A stretch of DNA of 27,885 nt from JACJXF01 sp964349045 (GCA_964349045.1 CAYGFI010000047.1:1-27885); one strand, 5' to 3'. Counted from the stretch's first letter, positions 1-8,578 are shown. The notes: generated from the sequence alone by a model not told the origin. Numbers and translations: made by a program.

Positions 1-68
1 ATATTATACTTTATCCTTTTTTTTTAAAGAGATCTGTACTTTATACATTCATAAAAAACAAAATTATT

Positions 69-1361
69 ATGGGACAAATTGTTGATGTACTTGCTCGCGA
101 AATTCTCGATTCACGTGGAAATCCCACGATCGAAGTTGAAGTAATGCTGGCCAGCGGATTCACCGGCCGTGCTGCTATTCCTTCCGGAGCCTCTACCGGC
201 GAAAACGAAGCTATTGAACTCAGGGATGGTGATAAAAAACGCTACCTGGGTAAAGGAGTGCTTAAAGCAGTTGATAATGTAAATAATGTTATCGCGAAAG
301 AAGTAATAGGCATGAGCGCCTTTGAACAGGTAGCAATTGACCAAAAAATGATAGCCCTTGACGGGACAAAAACCAAATCTAAACTGGGAGCCAACGCGAT
401 GCTCGGTGTTTCTCTGGCAGTAGCAAAAGCAGCAGCGCTTTATCACGATCTTCCGCTCTATCGCTATATCGGAGGCGTCAATGCAACGGTTCTTCCTGTT
501 CCTATGATGAATATTATTAACGGGGGATCTCACTCCGATGCACCCATCGCTTTCCAGGAATTTATGATCCGCCCGGTTGGAGCGCCCACCTTCCGCGAAG
601 GTCTGAGAATGGGAGCTGAAGTTTTTCATTCATTAAAAAAAGTTCTTCACGACCGCGGACTCAGCACTGCTGTTGGTGACGAAGGCGGTTTTGCGCCCGC
701 TCTGAAAGGAACCGAAGATGCCCTTGAAAGTATTATTACCGCTATTAAAAATGCCGGCTATAAACCCGGCAGAAAATCTGAAGGCGGACAGGTATCTATC
801 GCTCTCGATTGTGCAGCTTCAGAATTCTATAAAGACGGAGTTTACGATTACACCAAATTTGAAGGCGCTACCGGAGCAAAGAGAACCTCAGTTCAGCAGG
901 CTGACTATATGGCTGAGCTGATCTCGGAATATCCTATCGATTCAATTGAGGATGGTATGGACCAGAACGATTGGAACGGCTGGAAAATCCTGACCGATAA
1001 AATCGGCAGCAAATGCCAGATCGTGGGAGATGATTTGTTCGTAACTAACGTGGAATACCTCAAAAAAGGAATTACCATGGGCTGCGCAAACTCAATTCTT
1101 ATAAAAGTTAACCAGATCGGCACCCTTACCGAAACCCTTAATGCCATCGAAATGGCCCACAGGGCAGGTTACACAACGGTTACATCACACCGCTCGGGCG
1201 AAACAGAAGATGCAACCATTGCTGATATCGCCGTAGCAACCAATTCAGGCCAGATAAAAACAGGTTCGCTGAGCCGTACTGACAGGATTGCAAAATACAA
1301 CCAACTCCTTCGTATTGAAGAAGAGCTTGGGAGTACCGCGGTTTATGGATATGAGAAATAA
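69..1361 (+). CDS. eno: Enolase (phosphopyruvate hydratase)
   Basis: This 430-residue protein is a full-length enolase, which converts 2-phosphoglycerate to phosphoenolpyruvate in glycolysis in the cytoplasm. The N-terminus reads VDVLAREILDSRGNPTIEVE, typical of the family. The loop GDEGGFAP carries the catalytic glutamate near residue 205. The catalytic lysine is about K346 in LIKVNQIG, followed by SHRSGETED at 373-381. The ATG start gives the usual N-terminus. A strong rho-independent terminator follows 50 bp after the stop, so the gene is probably monocistronic. An 18-bp sequence that includes the stop codon is repeated in tandem just downstream. The last 79 codons have a diverged second copy at 3919-4158. 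The assignment is secure. Confidence 0.98.
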   Translation: MGQIVDVLAREILDSRGNPTIEVEVMLASGFTGRAAIPSGASTGENEAIELRDGDKKRYLGKGVLKAVDNVNNVIAKEVIGMSAFEQVAIDQKMIALDGTKTKSKLGANAMLGVSLAVAKAAALYHDLPLYRYIGGVNATVLPVPMMNIINGGSHSDAPIAFQEFMIRPVGAPTFREGLRMGAEVFHSLKKVLHDRGLSTAVGDEGGFAPALKGTEDALESIITAIKNAGYKPGRKSEGGQVSIALDCAASEFYKDGVYDYTKFEGATGAKRTSVQQADYMAELISEYPIDSIEDGMDQNDWNGWKILTDKIGSKCQIVGDDLFVTNVEYLKKGITMGCANSILIKVNQIGTLTETLNAIEMAHRAGYTTVTSHRSGETEDATIADIAVATNSGQIKTGSLSRTDRIAKYNQLLRIEEELGSTAVYGYEK

Positions 1362-1392
1362 TTATCCATTTCCAAAATAATTATCCATTTCC
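1356..1392 (+). repeat. 18-bp tandem duplication over the eno stop codon
   Basis: AAATAATTATCCATTTCC occurs at 1356-1373 and again at 1375-1392, a period of 19 bp. The first unit contains the eno stop codon. The downstream eno copy at 4158 has only one diverged version of this stretch, so the duplication probably arose here after the two copies separated. Confidence 0.75.
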
Positions 1393-1411
1393 AATTTATT
1401 AAAATCTGAAG

Positions 1412-1448
1412 AACCGCTTTGAAAGTTTTTACTTTTAAGGCGGTTTTT
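1412..1448 (+). terminator. Rho-independent terminator of eno
   Basis: A 14-bp stem (1412-1425 with 1432-1445, containing two G.T wobbles) encloses a 6-nt loop and runs into a T-tract at 444-448 of the same kilobase. The stem base is AACCGC/GCGGTT. A diverged second copy with the same design follows the eno fragment at 4190-4226. Confidence 0.9.
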
Positions 1449-1532
1449 AAATACCTAAGGTAATTTTAGGGTAAGCATACTACATACTTTCCCGGAACAT
1501 TATGAATTACTCCAGAAAGAGAAAGGCATTGG

Positions 1533-1847
1533 TTATACCGCTGGTTGTGGGGCGTTTATGGTCCTTATCCGCTGAATTTTCTCAAATATAATGGTTTGAG
1601 TTTTTCTTTCTTCTTCAATATCATAATCGTCCTGTAAACCGAGCCAAAATTTTGCAGAATTTCCAAAATATGAGCTAAGTCTCAATGCAGTATCCGCAGT
1701 TATTCTCCTTTTAGCTTTAATAATCTGTGAAATTCTGGTTTGAGGTATTTCAAGATCCTTCGAAAGTCTATAAGCTGAAATCTCCATTGGAATCAAGAAT
1801 TCCTCCAATAAAATTTCACCCGGATGTATGTTTTTTAATTTACCCAT
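1533..1847 (-). CDS. higA: HigA-family antitoxin (XRE helix-turn-helix)
   Basis: The 104-residue protein is a HigA/VapI-type antitoxin that would bind and neutralise the adjacent HigB and repress the shared promoter. It opens with KNIHPGEILLEEFLIPMEIS, the typical HigA lead-in. The helix-turn-helix lies at about residues 24-62 (AYRLSKDLEIPQTRISQIIK, then ADTALRLSSYFGNSAKFWLGLQDDYDI). The FW.GLQ.DYD ending is a hallmark of this antitoxin group. It sits 17 bp downstream of the toxin gene, in the toxin-first order of higBA loci. Cotranscription from the promoter at 2171-2202 is likely. The pair lies between the two copies of the eno 3' end, so it was probably acquired. Confidence 0.93.
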   Translation of the reverse strand: MGKLKNIHPGEILLEEFLIPMEISAYRLSKDLEIPQTRISQIIKAKRRITADTALRLSSYFGNSAKFWLGLQDDYDIEEERKTQTIIFEKIQRIRTINAPQPAV

Positions 1848-1864
1848 CTTCTTGTTTTTTATAA

Positions 1865-2146
1865 TTAGTGATAATCAAGAATTTCAACTTCTTCAGCCTG
1901 GTTATTTTCCCATTTGAAAACGATTCTCCATTGGTCATTAATCCGGATACTGTAGAAATCTATACCTTTGCCTGCTAGTTTCTCTAATCTGTTTGATGGA
2001 GGAATTCTGAGGTCTGCAATATTTTGAGAGTTATTAAGCATTCTTAGTTTACGGCGTCCAATGTGTTGAATTTCAATTGGAATTCGCTTTACTCTTTCTC
2101 CTTCCCAGATTTTTTCAGTATCCTTTGATCCGAATGAAGTAATCAT
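1865..2146 (-). CDS. higB: HigB/RelE-family toxin
   Basis: The 93-residue protein belongs to the RelE/ParE superfamily of HigB toxins, which cleave mRNA on the ribosome. Visible features are IGRRKLRMLNNSQNIADLR, LEKLAGKG, and the C-terminal strand block YSIRINDQWRIVFKWENNQAEEVEILDYH. The arginine and following strand in QWRIVF form the usual catalytic edge, and the EILDYH end is typical. The ATG at 2146 lies about 18-20 nt from the predicted transcription start of a near-perfect promoter. Family membership is clear from sequence; toxicity is inferred. Confidence 0.93.
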   Translation of the reverse strand: MITSFGSKDTEKIWEGERVKRIPIEIQHIGRRKLRMLNNSQNIADLRIPPSNRLEKLAGKGIDFYSIRINDQWRIVFKWENNQAEEVEILDYH

Positions 2147-2170
2147 GCTGTTGTTTTATCTTACTAACGC

Positions 2171-2202
2171 CAAAGGTAAGTAGTTATTTTTACATTGCCA
2201 AA
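2171..2202 (-). promoter_or_regulatory. Promoter of higBA
   Basis: On the minus strand a -33 element TTTG (2199-2202) is separated by exactly 20 nt from a -7 element TACCTTTG (2171-2178). This matches the Bacteroidota consensus TTTG-N19-21-TAnnTTTG at every defined position. The predicted start lies about 18-20 nt before the higB ATG at 2146. Confidence 0.85.
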
Positions 2203-2382
2203 TTTAAAATGGACGAAATCCCAATGCCCCACAACAAATACATACAAAGAATCGATTTTATTTTTTAAACTAATCAATTTATTTGAAAGCATCATAAATA
2301 ATTGTCAATTATTTGATTGCGAAGCTTTTAAATTGAGTTAGTGAATTTCACTGCCTTACATATTAAATATTGAGTTTAACAG

Positions 2383-2449
2383 GGAAATCGAACATGTTCC
2401 GGGGATAAACACATCAGAGAATATAGAGGGGATTTATTCCAAAAGAATA
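2383..2449 (+). repeat. Intergenic repeat, copy A (upstream of the intact ATPase)
   Basis: This 67-bp stretch recurs at 8579-8645 with a single mismatch. It contains the perfect 10-bp palindrome GAACATGTTC (2390-2399; 8586-8595 in the other copy). In copy A it leads directly into the ATPase promoter and gene, so it is best read as the conserved upstream region of a repeated ATPase locus. The rest of the gene-free stretch 2203-2382 is AT-rich, and I see nothing else definable in it. Confidence 0.9.
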
Positions 2450-2454
2450 AAAAA

Positions 2455-2486
2455 TTTGATATTATGTTTGAGAAACATTATTTTTG
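2455..2486 (+). promoter_or_regulatory. Promoter of the AAA ATPase gene
   Basis: TTTG (2455-2458) and TATTTTTG (2479-2486) are separated by 20 nt, a perfect match to the Bacteroidota consensus. The ATG is 18 nt beyond the -7 element. In the decayed second copy near 9427-9458 the -33 element is kept, but the essential TA of the -7 element reads GT. Confidence 0.85.
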
Positions 2487-2504
2487 TGAAACATAATTCT
2501 TAGC

Positions 2505-3866
2505 ATGGAATTCTTAAATCGGGAAAAAGAGAAACAGCGCTTAATTAAAGCCATCGATAGTAAAAAGGCTAAACTTATTATTATCTATGGGCGTCGTCGT
2601 TGTGGTAAGTCAACCCTTATCAGGAATATTTTAAAGCCAAATGATATATATTATATCGCACAGCAGACCGATGAGTCAATTCAGCGGATGCAGCTGGCAA
2701 ATACTATAGGGGAGAAAATAAAGGGGTTTGATTCGGTTGTTTATCCTGATTGGGAATCGCTTTTTGTAAATCTGAATAACGTTCTCAAAGATCCCTTAAG
2801 CTTGTGCATTGATGAGTTGCCATATCTGGTGAAGGGTTCTCAAAGCCTGCCTGGTATAATTCAGAAAGTTGTTGATAATACCAGGGATAGGAAATATCAT
2901 CTGATTCTTTGCGGTTCATCTCAGCAGATGATGCAAGGTTTAATATTAGACAGTTCAGCTCCCTTATATGGTCGTGCTGATGAAATAATGAAGATTTCCC
3001 CACTCGAAGCAGGTTGGATAGGTCAGGCTTTGGAATGCCGCCCGGAGCAGGCTGTTGTTGAATATTCGGTTTGGGGCGGTGTACCTCGTTATTGGGAACT
3101 TAGGTTGGAAGAAAAAACCATTGAGGCAGCAATCAAAAATATTATATTAGACCGGTTTGGAGTGCTACACGAAGAACCCCTGAGGTTATTCCTGGATGAT
3201 ATGAGGGAATCGGTTCAGGCATTTTCAATTCTGTCAACGGTTGGAAATGGAAGTAACAGATTATCCGAAATTGCTGGAAAACTCAATAAACCCGCAACAC
3301 AGCTTTCAAGACCTATTGATAATCTTATTCAGCTTGGCTATTTAAAGCGGGAAGTACCTTTTGGGGAATTGGAAAAGAACAGTAAAAAAGGAGTTTACAG
3401 AATCTCTGATCCTTTTATGAACTTTTACTTTACCTTTTTAGTGGGTAATCTTTCCCGGCTCGAACTTGGTCTGACTGAACAGGTTTATAATGCGCTTACA
3501 TCCCGACTTCCAAATTATGTTTCTTTTGAATGGGAAAACCTTTGCAGAAGAAGCATTCCAATGAAGCCGATTAATGGAATTGATTTTGACCTTGCCCACA
3601 GGTGGTGGGGAACAAATCTAAACAATGAACCAATGGAATTGGATGTTGTTGCTGAATCTACCGATAAGAAGTTTTTGCTGGTTGGTGAATGCAAGTGGTC
3701 GAAAATTACCGATAAAGCTTCATTGATTAAAAAATTTGAACAAAAAGCAGCCCTGTTACCCTTGGCAAAAGGAAAAAAGCTTATTACCGTACTTTTCGCT
3801 AAAGAAACAACTTCAATTTCTGCAAATGTGTTTTTACCTAAAGATGTATTGGAACGATTGAAGTAA
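2505..3866 (+). CDS. AAA ATPase with C-terminal DUF234 (PD-(D/E)xK-like) domain
   Basis: The 453-residue protein belongs to the ATPase family first noted in Archaea (ATPase_2 plus DUF234). The Walker A motif is GRRRCGKST at residues 29-37. A Walker B-like strand reads LSLCIDELPYL, and a sensor-like strand reads LILCGSSQQMM. A winged-helix region follows (STVGNGSNRLSEIAGKLNKP, then GYLKREVPFGE). The C-terminus carries ELDVVAES and, about 10 residues later, LLVGECKW, which fits a PD-(D/E)xK nuclease fold. The biological role of this family is not settled; it is often mobile and multicopy. A truncated second copy starts at 9477. The gene lies inside the block bounded by the two eno 3' ends. Confidence 0.92.
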   Translation: MEFLNREKEKQRLIKAIDSKKAKLIIIYGRRRCGKSTLIRNILKPNDIYYIAQQTDESIQRMQLANTIGEKIKGFDSVVYPDWESLFVNLNNVLKDPLSLCIDELPYLVKGSQSLPGIIQKVVDNTRDRKYHLILCGSSQQMMQGLILDSSAPLYGRADEIMKISPLEAGWIGQALECRPEQAVVEYSVWGGVPRYWELRLEEKTIEAAIKNIILDRFGVLHEEPLRLFLDDMRESVQAFSILSTVGNGSNRLSEIAGKLNKPATQLSRPIDNLIQLGYLKREVPFGELEKNSKKGVYRISDPFMNFYFTFLVGNLSRLELGLTEQVYNALTSRLPNYVSFEWENLCRRSIPMKPINGIDFDLAHRWWGTNLNNEPMELDVVAESTDKKFLLVGECKWSKITDKASLIKKFEQKAALLPLAKGKKLITVLFAKETTSISANVFLPKDVLERLK

Positions 3867-3918
3867 ATTCATGTGAAGCCTGGTTTTTTCCTTTTGAAGC
3901 TGCTGCCCGGTTATCGTT

Positions 3919-4158
3919 ACTCTTACCGAAACGCTCAATATCATTGAAATAGCACACAGAGCAGGATATACCTCAATTACCTCACACCGCTCAGGCGAAA
4001 CTGAAGATGCTACCATCGCAGATATCGCCGTTGCGACCAATTCAGGTCAGATAAAAACAGGTTCATTGAGCCGCACCGACCGGATTGCAAAATACAACCA
4101 ACTCCTTCGTATTGAAGAAGAGCTTGGAAGTACTGCTATCTATGGTTATGTGAAATAA
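3919..4158 (+). pseudogene. Enolase 3'-end fragment (last 79 codons)
   Basis: This stretch is colinear, without gaps, with enolase residues 352-430 and ends in TAA. It reads TLTETLNIIEIAHRAGYTSI and onward through SHRSGETED to EEELGSTAIYGYVK. The nucleotide sequence differs from the intact gene at many synonymous sites (roughly 15-20% by eye), except for a perfectly matching run of about 45 bp near the end. It has no start codon and lacks the N-terminal and barrel residues, so it cannot encode enolase. The homology goes on through the terminator at 4190-4226 and stops there. It marks one border of the higBA-ATPase block. Confidence 0.93.
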
Positions 4159-4189
4159 CTTTTCATTTCCATTATAATAAAAGCTGAAA

Positions 4190-4226
4190 AACCGCTTTGA
4201 AAGTTTTTGCTTTTGAGGCGGTTTTT
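4190..4226 (+). terminator. Rho-independent terminator, second copy
   Basis: A stem (4190-4203 with 4210-4223) of the same design as the eno terminator, with base AACCGC/GCGGTT, is followed by a T-tract. It should terminate rightward transcripts from the ATPase gene. The next gene (4363-6117) converges from the minus strand. Confidence 0.85.
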
Positions 4227-4362
4227 GCTTTGGGAGAATTATAGATGATAATATGATTGTAATGAAATAGTTTCATATGAATCTACTATTTTCAATTAAA
4301 CAACTAATAATGAAACTGAGACAGAACAAAACATTGAGATTATACTGATTTCTTATTTACCC

Positions 4363-6117
4363 TCAGGTGGTGTGTAATTTAAAATTTGGAGCTTCAAATT
4401 CACCACCACTTTTTACTTCAAAACCAGGATTTAAAACAATATCACCTCCTCTAAGATGCACTTTTCCAGTAGATTGGACTATACTATTCATAGTAATTGT
4501 AAATTTACAATTTATTGTAAGAACTACTTCATCATCTTCATGTCCAATATTTCTTGTTTGATCACCGTAACCTGATGGCATTGGGTATAAATATGTATAG
4601 GTTGTTGGGAAATCATAATTAATTGTAACATTCCTTCTAAATTTCTCAATATATACCAAATTGAATAGGTTATATAAAAGCATATAATCAATGCCAGAAT
4701 AATTACCAAATAAATCATCCCTTGTAGATTGTTGTGCAACACCAACTGGCTGACTTAACATCTCTGGTTGAGACCACAGATAATTCGATGGGGGTAAAGT
4801 ATAATTTTGTGGCCCTCCGGGAGGGGCTTCATTTAAAAGTGACTCAACATGACTAAAGAAATAATCAAAAAAGGGTTGATTCAAAGGTGGATCATCATGA
4901 AATAAAATTCTTATCAAGGGTAAATGATCTAGCCAAAAGTACTTAAGATCGAATGGATTGCCAGGAATTGAATAATTAAAGAAAGCTGCACACTTTCTTA
5001 TGTTCCAAAATAAAAGGTCATTTGAAGCAGCATATACAGTATCTCCAATTGTAGATAGAGTAAGTAATCCGGTATTATTAAAATACTGATCAGAATACAC
5101 AAGTGGTGGATTAAAACCTCCGGTGCCATAATTCAAATCACCCCATTCCATATCTGTAATCCAATTTCCAGCTGATGCGAATAACTTCAAAAATGGCTGG
5201 AGATCTAAATATGAACCTCCTCTTGAAACCGTGTCCCCGGTACAAGGGTTTTTAACTCTCCAGGCGGCAGCAGACCATGTATTATAATCCCAATCACCAG
5301 GATAGCAATCCTCACTGACATGGCACCAATTCCATAAAGGTTCATCACCCAAACCAAATTGTTGATAACTTGATTGCATATATGTTAAAATCCTATAAGT
5401 CTGCCTTTTAGCCATATCCTTTAAAGTTACAAAAACTCCTGGTGAGTCTTCAAACAGATCAGGTGAATCAACAAATTCTTTTACCAGTGCAAATCCTAAT
5501 AAAAGATGCCATACCTGGTCCTGGCTCATTTCTTTTTTCCTGGGATCAGGATCTAAATAGTCACTTTTAGGACCCAAACCAATCCAGGAAGTTTTTCCAT
5601 GTGAAGCCCAGTATTCAAAAAACGCATTATCAACATCATCCCTAATGAAAAAACCATTAATATTTGTATACCCACTCCCGCTGTATTCCCTTGTATAATA
5701 TTCCCCACATCCAAATTCCGGTTCAGCATTATCATCCAGCCGGTTTAACGCATCCATAGCTCTATAAATCCTTTGAGTTATTAAACTCACATCCTGGCCC
5801 TGGTATCTTTGGAGCTTGTATTCTGACGCCAACAAACTGATATACCAGGCTAAACCTACAGTTGCATCTCCCCAACTAACTGTAAATTGTCGCCTCCCTA
5901 TATTTGTGTTATTTATTATTCCAGTTGGAATGTTTATTCCATTTTTAGGAGCTCCTATCGGAATTGAAGAGGGTTCAATATCCACAATATGTGAGTCATA
6001 AAACTGATCTCTGTAATCCCAATATTTTTGAAGGTTTGCTTCCGGAGTTTGACATAAAATTTGACAGGGTATATAAAGTAATACCAGAAATGCGATATTC
6101 TTGAAATTATAATTCAT
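4363..6117 (-). CDS. Secreted protein with C-terminal coat-hanger-type repeat, function unknown
   Basis: The 584-residue protein starts with a signal peptide (NIAFLVLLYIPCQILCQ). The middle is rich in Trp, Tyr and Asp (for example DQVWHLLLGFALVKEF, LFWNIRKCAAFF), which suggests a helical enzyme-like fold, but I recognise no catalytic motif. The last 60 residues (VHLRGGDIVLNPGFEVKSGG) resemble the short stacked C-terminal domain often found on exported Bacteroidota proteins. There is no classical T9SS sorting tail. The start overlaps the end of the upstream lipoprotein gene by 11 nt, so translational coupling is likely. Export is well supported; function is unknown. Confidence 0.85.
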   Translation of the reverse strand: MNYNFKNIAFLVLLYIPCQILCQTPEANLQKYWDYRDQFYDSHIVDIEPSSIPIGAPKNGINIPTGIINNTNIGRRQFTVSWGDATVGLAWYISLLASEYKLQRYQGQDVSLITQRIYRAMDALNRLDDNAEPEFGCGEYYTREYSGSGYTNINGFFIRDDVDNAFFEYWASHGKTSWIGLGPKSDYLDPDPRKKEMSQDQVWHLLLGFALVKEFVDSPDLFEDSPGVFVTLKDMAKRQTYRILTYMQSSYQQFGLGDEPLWNWCHVSEDCYPGDWDYNTWSAAAWRVKNPCTGDTVSRGGSYLDLQPFLKLFASAGNWITDMEWGDLNYGTGGFNPPLVYSDQYFNNTGLLTLSTIGDTVYAASNDLLFWNIRKCAAFFNYSIPGNPFDLKYFWLDHLPLIRILFHDDPPLNQPFFDYFFSHVESLLNEAPPGGPQNYTLPPSNYLWSQPEMLSQPVGVAQQSTRDDLFGNYSGIDYMLLYNLFNLVYIEKFRRNVTINYDFPTTYTYLYPMPSGYGDQTRNIGHEDDEVVLTINCKFTITMNSIVQSTGKVHLRGGDIVLNPGFEVKSGGEFEAPNFKLHTT

Positions 6118-6673
6118 AATTTATAAGATTAAAAGTATTAGTATCACTCCTATATTGGATAATCCCATATTTAAGATTAAAGAGAATAGGTGGTCCGTCA
6201 AAAAGACCATGACTTTCTATTGTGACAATATTATCATAGACAAATCCACTAAGCTTTACAATTTTCTTAGGTGATAAAGGGAAATTTGAATTATAGAATA
6301 CATTATGACCATCCAATGGTACTAAGATAATTTCAATGATTGTATCAGGTGATATATTTATAATCAAATATGGAAAATTTAAACAACTGTCTTTTGTTAA
6401 AAAGTAAATTTTCGAATAATTATAATCCTCATATCCACACCACCCTCCCCATTCAAAAACAGATAATCCTGTATCCCTTTTGCAAATCACATGAATTTCC
6501 TGTATTCCTGAAATTGTGTCCTGAAATAGAATGGTATCGTATTTATTATAATAATTAATAGCCTCGTGAGGAAAGTAGAAGGATCCATTTTCTTTATCGC
6601 AACAGGAAGTTAAATTAATTAAGTAAATAGTTGCTAAAAAACATTTAATCAATATTTTAGTATTTAGTTTCAT
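6107..6673 (-). CDS. Putative lipoprotein, function unknown
   Basis: The 188-residue protein has a lipoprotein signal peptide ending in the lipobox LTSC, with a second Cys right after (TSCCDKENG). The body is rich in Ile, Tyr and Asn and is predicted to be mainly beta-strand. I recognise no family. It lies 86 bp downstream of the S74/T9SS gene and overlaps the next gene by 11 nt, so it probably belongs to the same minus-strand unit of exported proteins. Confidence 0.85.
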   Translation of the reverse strand: MKLNTKILIKCFLATIYLINLTSCCDKENGSFYFPHEAINYYNKYDTILFQDTISGIQEIHVICKRDTGLSVFEWGGWCGYEDYNYSKIYFLTKDSCLNFPYLIINISPDTIIEIILVPLDGHNVFYNSNFPLSPKKIVKLSGFVYDNIVTIESHGLFDGPPILFNLKYGIIQYRSDTNTFNLINYEL

Positions 6674-6759
6674 ATATTTTTTTAAATCAAATTGAAATTA
6701 TTAACCATTTATTTTTATTTTCTCCTTCCCTCCCAGCTTTGGTTCCAAATTATTTCAGA

Positions 6760-8298
6760 TCATTTTGTTAAAATCATCCTTTTAGTATCCACCTCCTTCC
6801 CATCAATAACCAGGGTGTACACGTACATCCCTGGCTGAAGCTCAGAACCTGATATAATTGAACTCTCAAATCCTGACACATCAATTTTTATATTTTTCAG
6901 AAGAGTGCCCTGCAGGGTAAAAATATACAATTCTGCATTTATAGTCCCATCAGGTATAAAATACTTAATTTCAGTGTCGTATGTGAACGGATTGGGGATA
7001 TTTTGGAAAAGAAATGCATTAGTCGTAATATCAACTGGCTTTGCTCCATTAGAGACAATTGTACTTTTCAATGTTGCATTTTGGGTATCAATCTCATTTA
7101 TTCTATGTTCAAGCTCTTTGATTTTAAGACTTTGTGCCTCAACCAACAATTGTTGTTCTTTAAATGCCTCAACAAGTATTGGTATAAATTGCATGTAACT
7201 TATAAACTTATCTCCTTTTTCATTAGTGCCGACAATTTCAGGATATACTTTTTCTACATCCTGGGCTAAAAACCCATAGTATTCTTTTTGTGAAGGATCA
7301 TATTTATTTTCAACAATATGCCGGATATCACCTGGAAATATACTATCCCCCTTAGGTTGGTCACTGCCTGTTATTACATCATTTTCAGTTTCAATGTTTT
7401 CTTCTTTTTTGAACCTGAATTTAACTCCCTGCAATTGTTTAAGCTGGTCAAAACTATTCTCAATTCTTCTGATATTATCCTTTTTTGTACTATCACTATT
7501 AGTGTGTTCATACCCAACGCCATCCACATACCATTTTTCAACCATACCATCCTCATCATAAAGACGCAATAACCTATTCTGGTCACCCGGACTCCAGATT
7601 GCAGCGAAATCCCCATCTGCATAAAAACCTGAACCTTCGCCATAACGTTGTTCAAGAATTAAACCTTCCATTGAGCTGATAGTATTAAAATCGTAACCGG
7701 CAGCCCCTAAAAATGATGCTGTCTGGTCATGAAATAATTTTACATAGAAATCAACACCTAACCATCCGTTTATGCCAACATGCTGATCCGGAAATAATTG
7801 CATCAATATATTATCGATATTTCTAAAATCAAGGGTGTTTGTGTGTCCCCATCCATTATTACTTTCATTTATTAAATAATAATTGTAGTTATTAGCATTT
7901 TCAAACCTGATTCCGGCACCACTTTTAGTCATATCTCCGGCAACATAGTCATTTTCCAAAAATAACTGGATTTCATCGTTGTTATCTTTAATATGTAATT
8001 GCTTTGATGGGTTGGTAATCCCAATTCCAACTTTACCAGTGGATAGAAATGTAACAGTGTTAGAAAGGCTTGAATACCCTGATCTAAAGTACAGGTTATT
8101 GTAATAATCCAAATAAGCATGACTACCATTATTATACATTCTTAATCGGTATCCATTGTCCCCGGGCGACGTACTATTTGTAAACCAAAGTGATTTGTTA
8201 AAAGGAATTGTCACTTCCCCGGAACTTAGAATTTTTAACTGTGCTTTTGCAGAAAAAAATATAAGGCTGAAAACAACCGCGAATAAATATTTTTTCAT
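6760..8298 (-). CDS. Exported tail-fibre-like protein: S74 autocleavage domain plus T9SS sorting domain
   Basis: The 512-residue protein begins with a signal peptide (YLFAVVFSLIFFSAKAQ). The N-terminal half contains beta-rich, fibre-like sequence (STGKVGIGITNPSKQLHIKD). A peptidase S74 intramolecular chaperone domain follows, with SDSTKKDN at residues 268-275. This keeps the Ser (268) and the Lys five residues on (273) of the autocleavage dyad, and the family ending GFLAQDVEKVYPEIV appears downstream. A coiled coil (EQQLLVEAQSLKIKELEHRI) precedes a C-terminal type A T9SS sorting domain (FLFQNIPNPFTYDTEIKY to GMYVYTLVIDGKEVDTKRMI). It is expected at the cell surface. It is the first gene of the probable minus-strand unit down to 4363. 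Confidence 0.92.
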   Translation of the reverse strand: MKKYLFAVVFSLIFFSAKAQLKILSSGEVTIPFNKSLWFTNSTSPGDNGYRLRMYNNGSHAYLDYYNNLYFRSGYSSLSNTVTFLSTGKVGIGITNPSKQLHIKDNNDEIQLFLENDYVAGDMTKSGAGIRFENANNYNYYLINESNNGWGHTNTLDFRNIDNILMQLFPDQHVGINGWLGVDFYVKLFHDQTASFLGAAGYDFNTISSMEGLILEQRYGEGSGFYADGDFAAIWSPGDQNRLLRLYDEDGMVEKWYVDGVGYEHTNSDSTKKDNIRRIENSFDQLKQLQGVKFRFKKEENIETENDVITGSDQPKGDSIFPGDIRHIVENKYDPSQKEYYGFLAQDVEKVYPEIVGTNEKGDKFISYMQFIPILVEAFKEQQLLVEAQSLKIKELEHRINEIDTQNATLKSTIVSNGAKPVDITTNAFLFQNIPNPFTYDTEIKYFIPDGTINAELYIFTLQGTLLKNIKIDVSGFESSIISGSELQPGMYVYTLVIDGKEVDTKRMILTK

Positions 8299-8312
8299 AG
8301 TTTTGAGTTTTA

Positions 8313-8384
8313 CGGGAGCTGTAACTCCCGGTTAATATTTGTTTTTATTGAAAAGGGATACCGTCTTTATGGCGGTATCTTTTT
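8313..8384 (-). promoter_or_regulatory. Two stem-loops in the leader of the S74/T9SS gene
   Basis: Upstream of the ATG at 8298 are two hairpins. One has a CGGGAG/CTCCCG stem (8313-8318 with 8325-8330, 6-nt loop). The other is longer (about 8352-8384), built on GATACCG/CGGTATC with flanking A-T pairs. The longer one ends in T5 on the plus strand and has only a T4 on the minus strand, so it could be a bidirectional terminator or a leader structure. I could not place a convincing promoter for this gene. Confidence 0.55.
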
Positions 8385-8508
8385 AAGATTTGGTGTAATA
8401 TTTTTCGAAATCCTTCCTTTTTATATTAAAGGTATAACAAAAAAGACCCCCCCAATTTATTAAAAATGTTATAAAACATAGAGTAGAAATGTAGTATGCT
8501 TTTCTTTC

Positions 8509-8537
8509 AGGCTGATACTGAACAGAATCAGCCTTTA
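8509..8537 (+). terminator. Terminator-like stem-loop in a gene-free region
   Basis: A 7-bp stem AGGCTGA/TCAGCCT (8509-8515 with 8528-8534) is followed by only TTT. No intact plus-strand gene lies upstream, so this may be a relic. A run of seven C residues at about 8447-8453 is the only other unusual base composition in the gap 8385-8578. Confidence 0.4.
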
Positions 8538-8578
8538 TCATTTTCAGCTCATTTGATATGGCCCATAGCAGATACTAA

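Noticed and set aside
111..629. Long open frame on the strand opposite eno
   Set aside because: It is a shadow of the enolase codon pattern, with no recognisable protein features.
1544..2235. 10-bp inverted repeat GTTGTGGGGC / GCCCCACAAC flanking higBA, as integron-like or insertion ends
   Set aside because: One arm lies in the higA coding sequence, the arms do not fit the attC core pattern, and no integrase or second cassette is present.
6482..6491. GCAAATCACA, resembling a CRISPR anti-repeat
   Set aside because: It is a 10-base match inside the lipoprotein coding region with no further complementarity; chance is sufficient.
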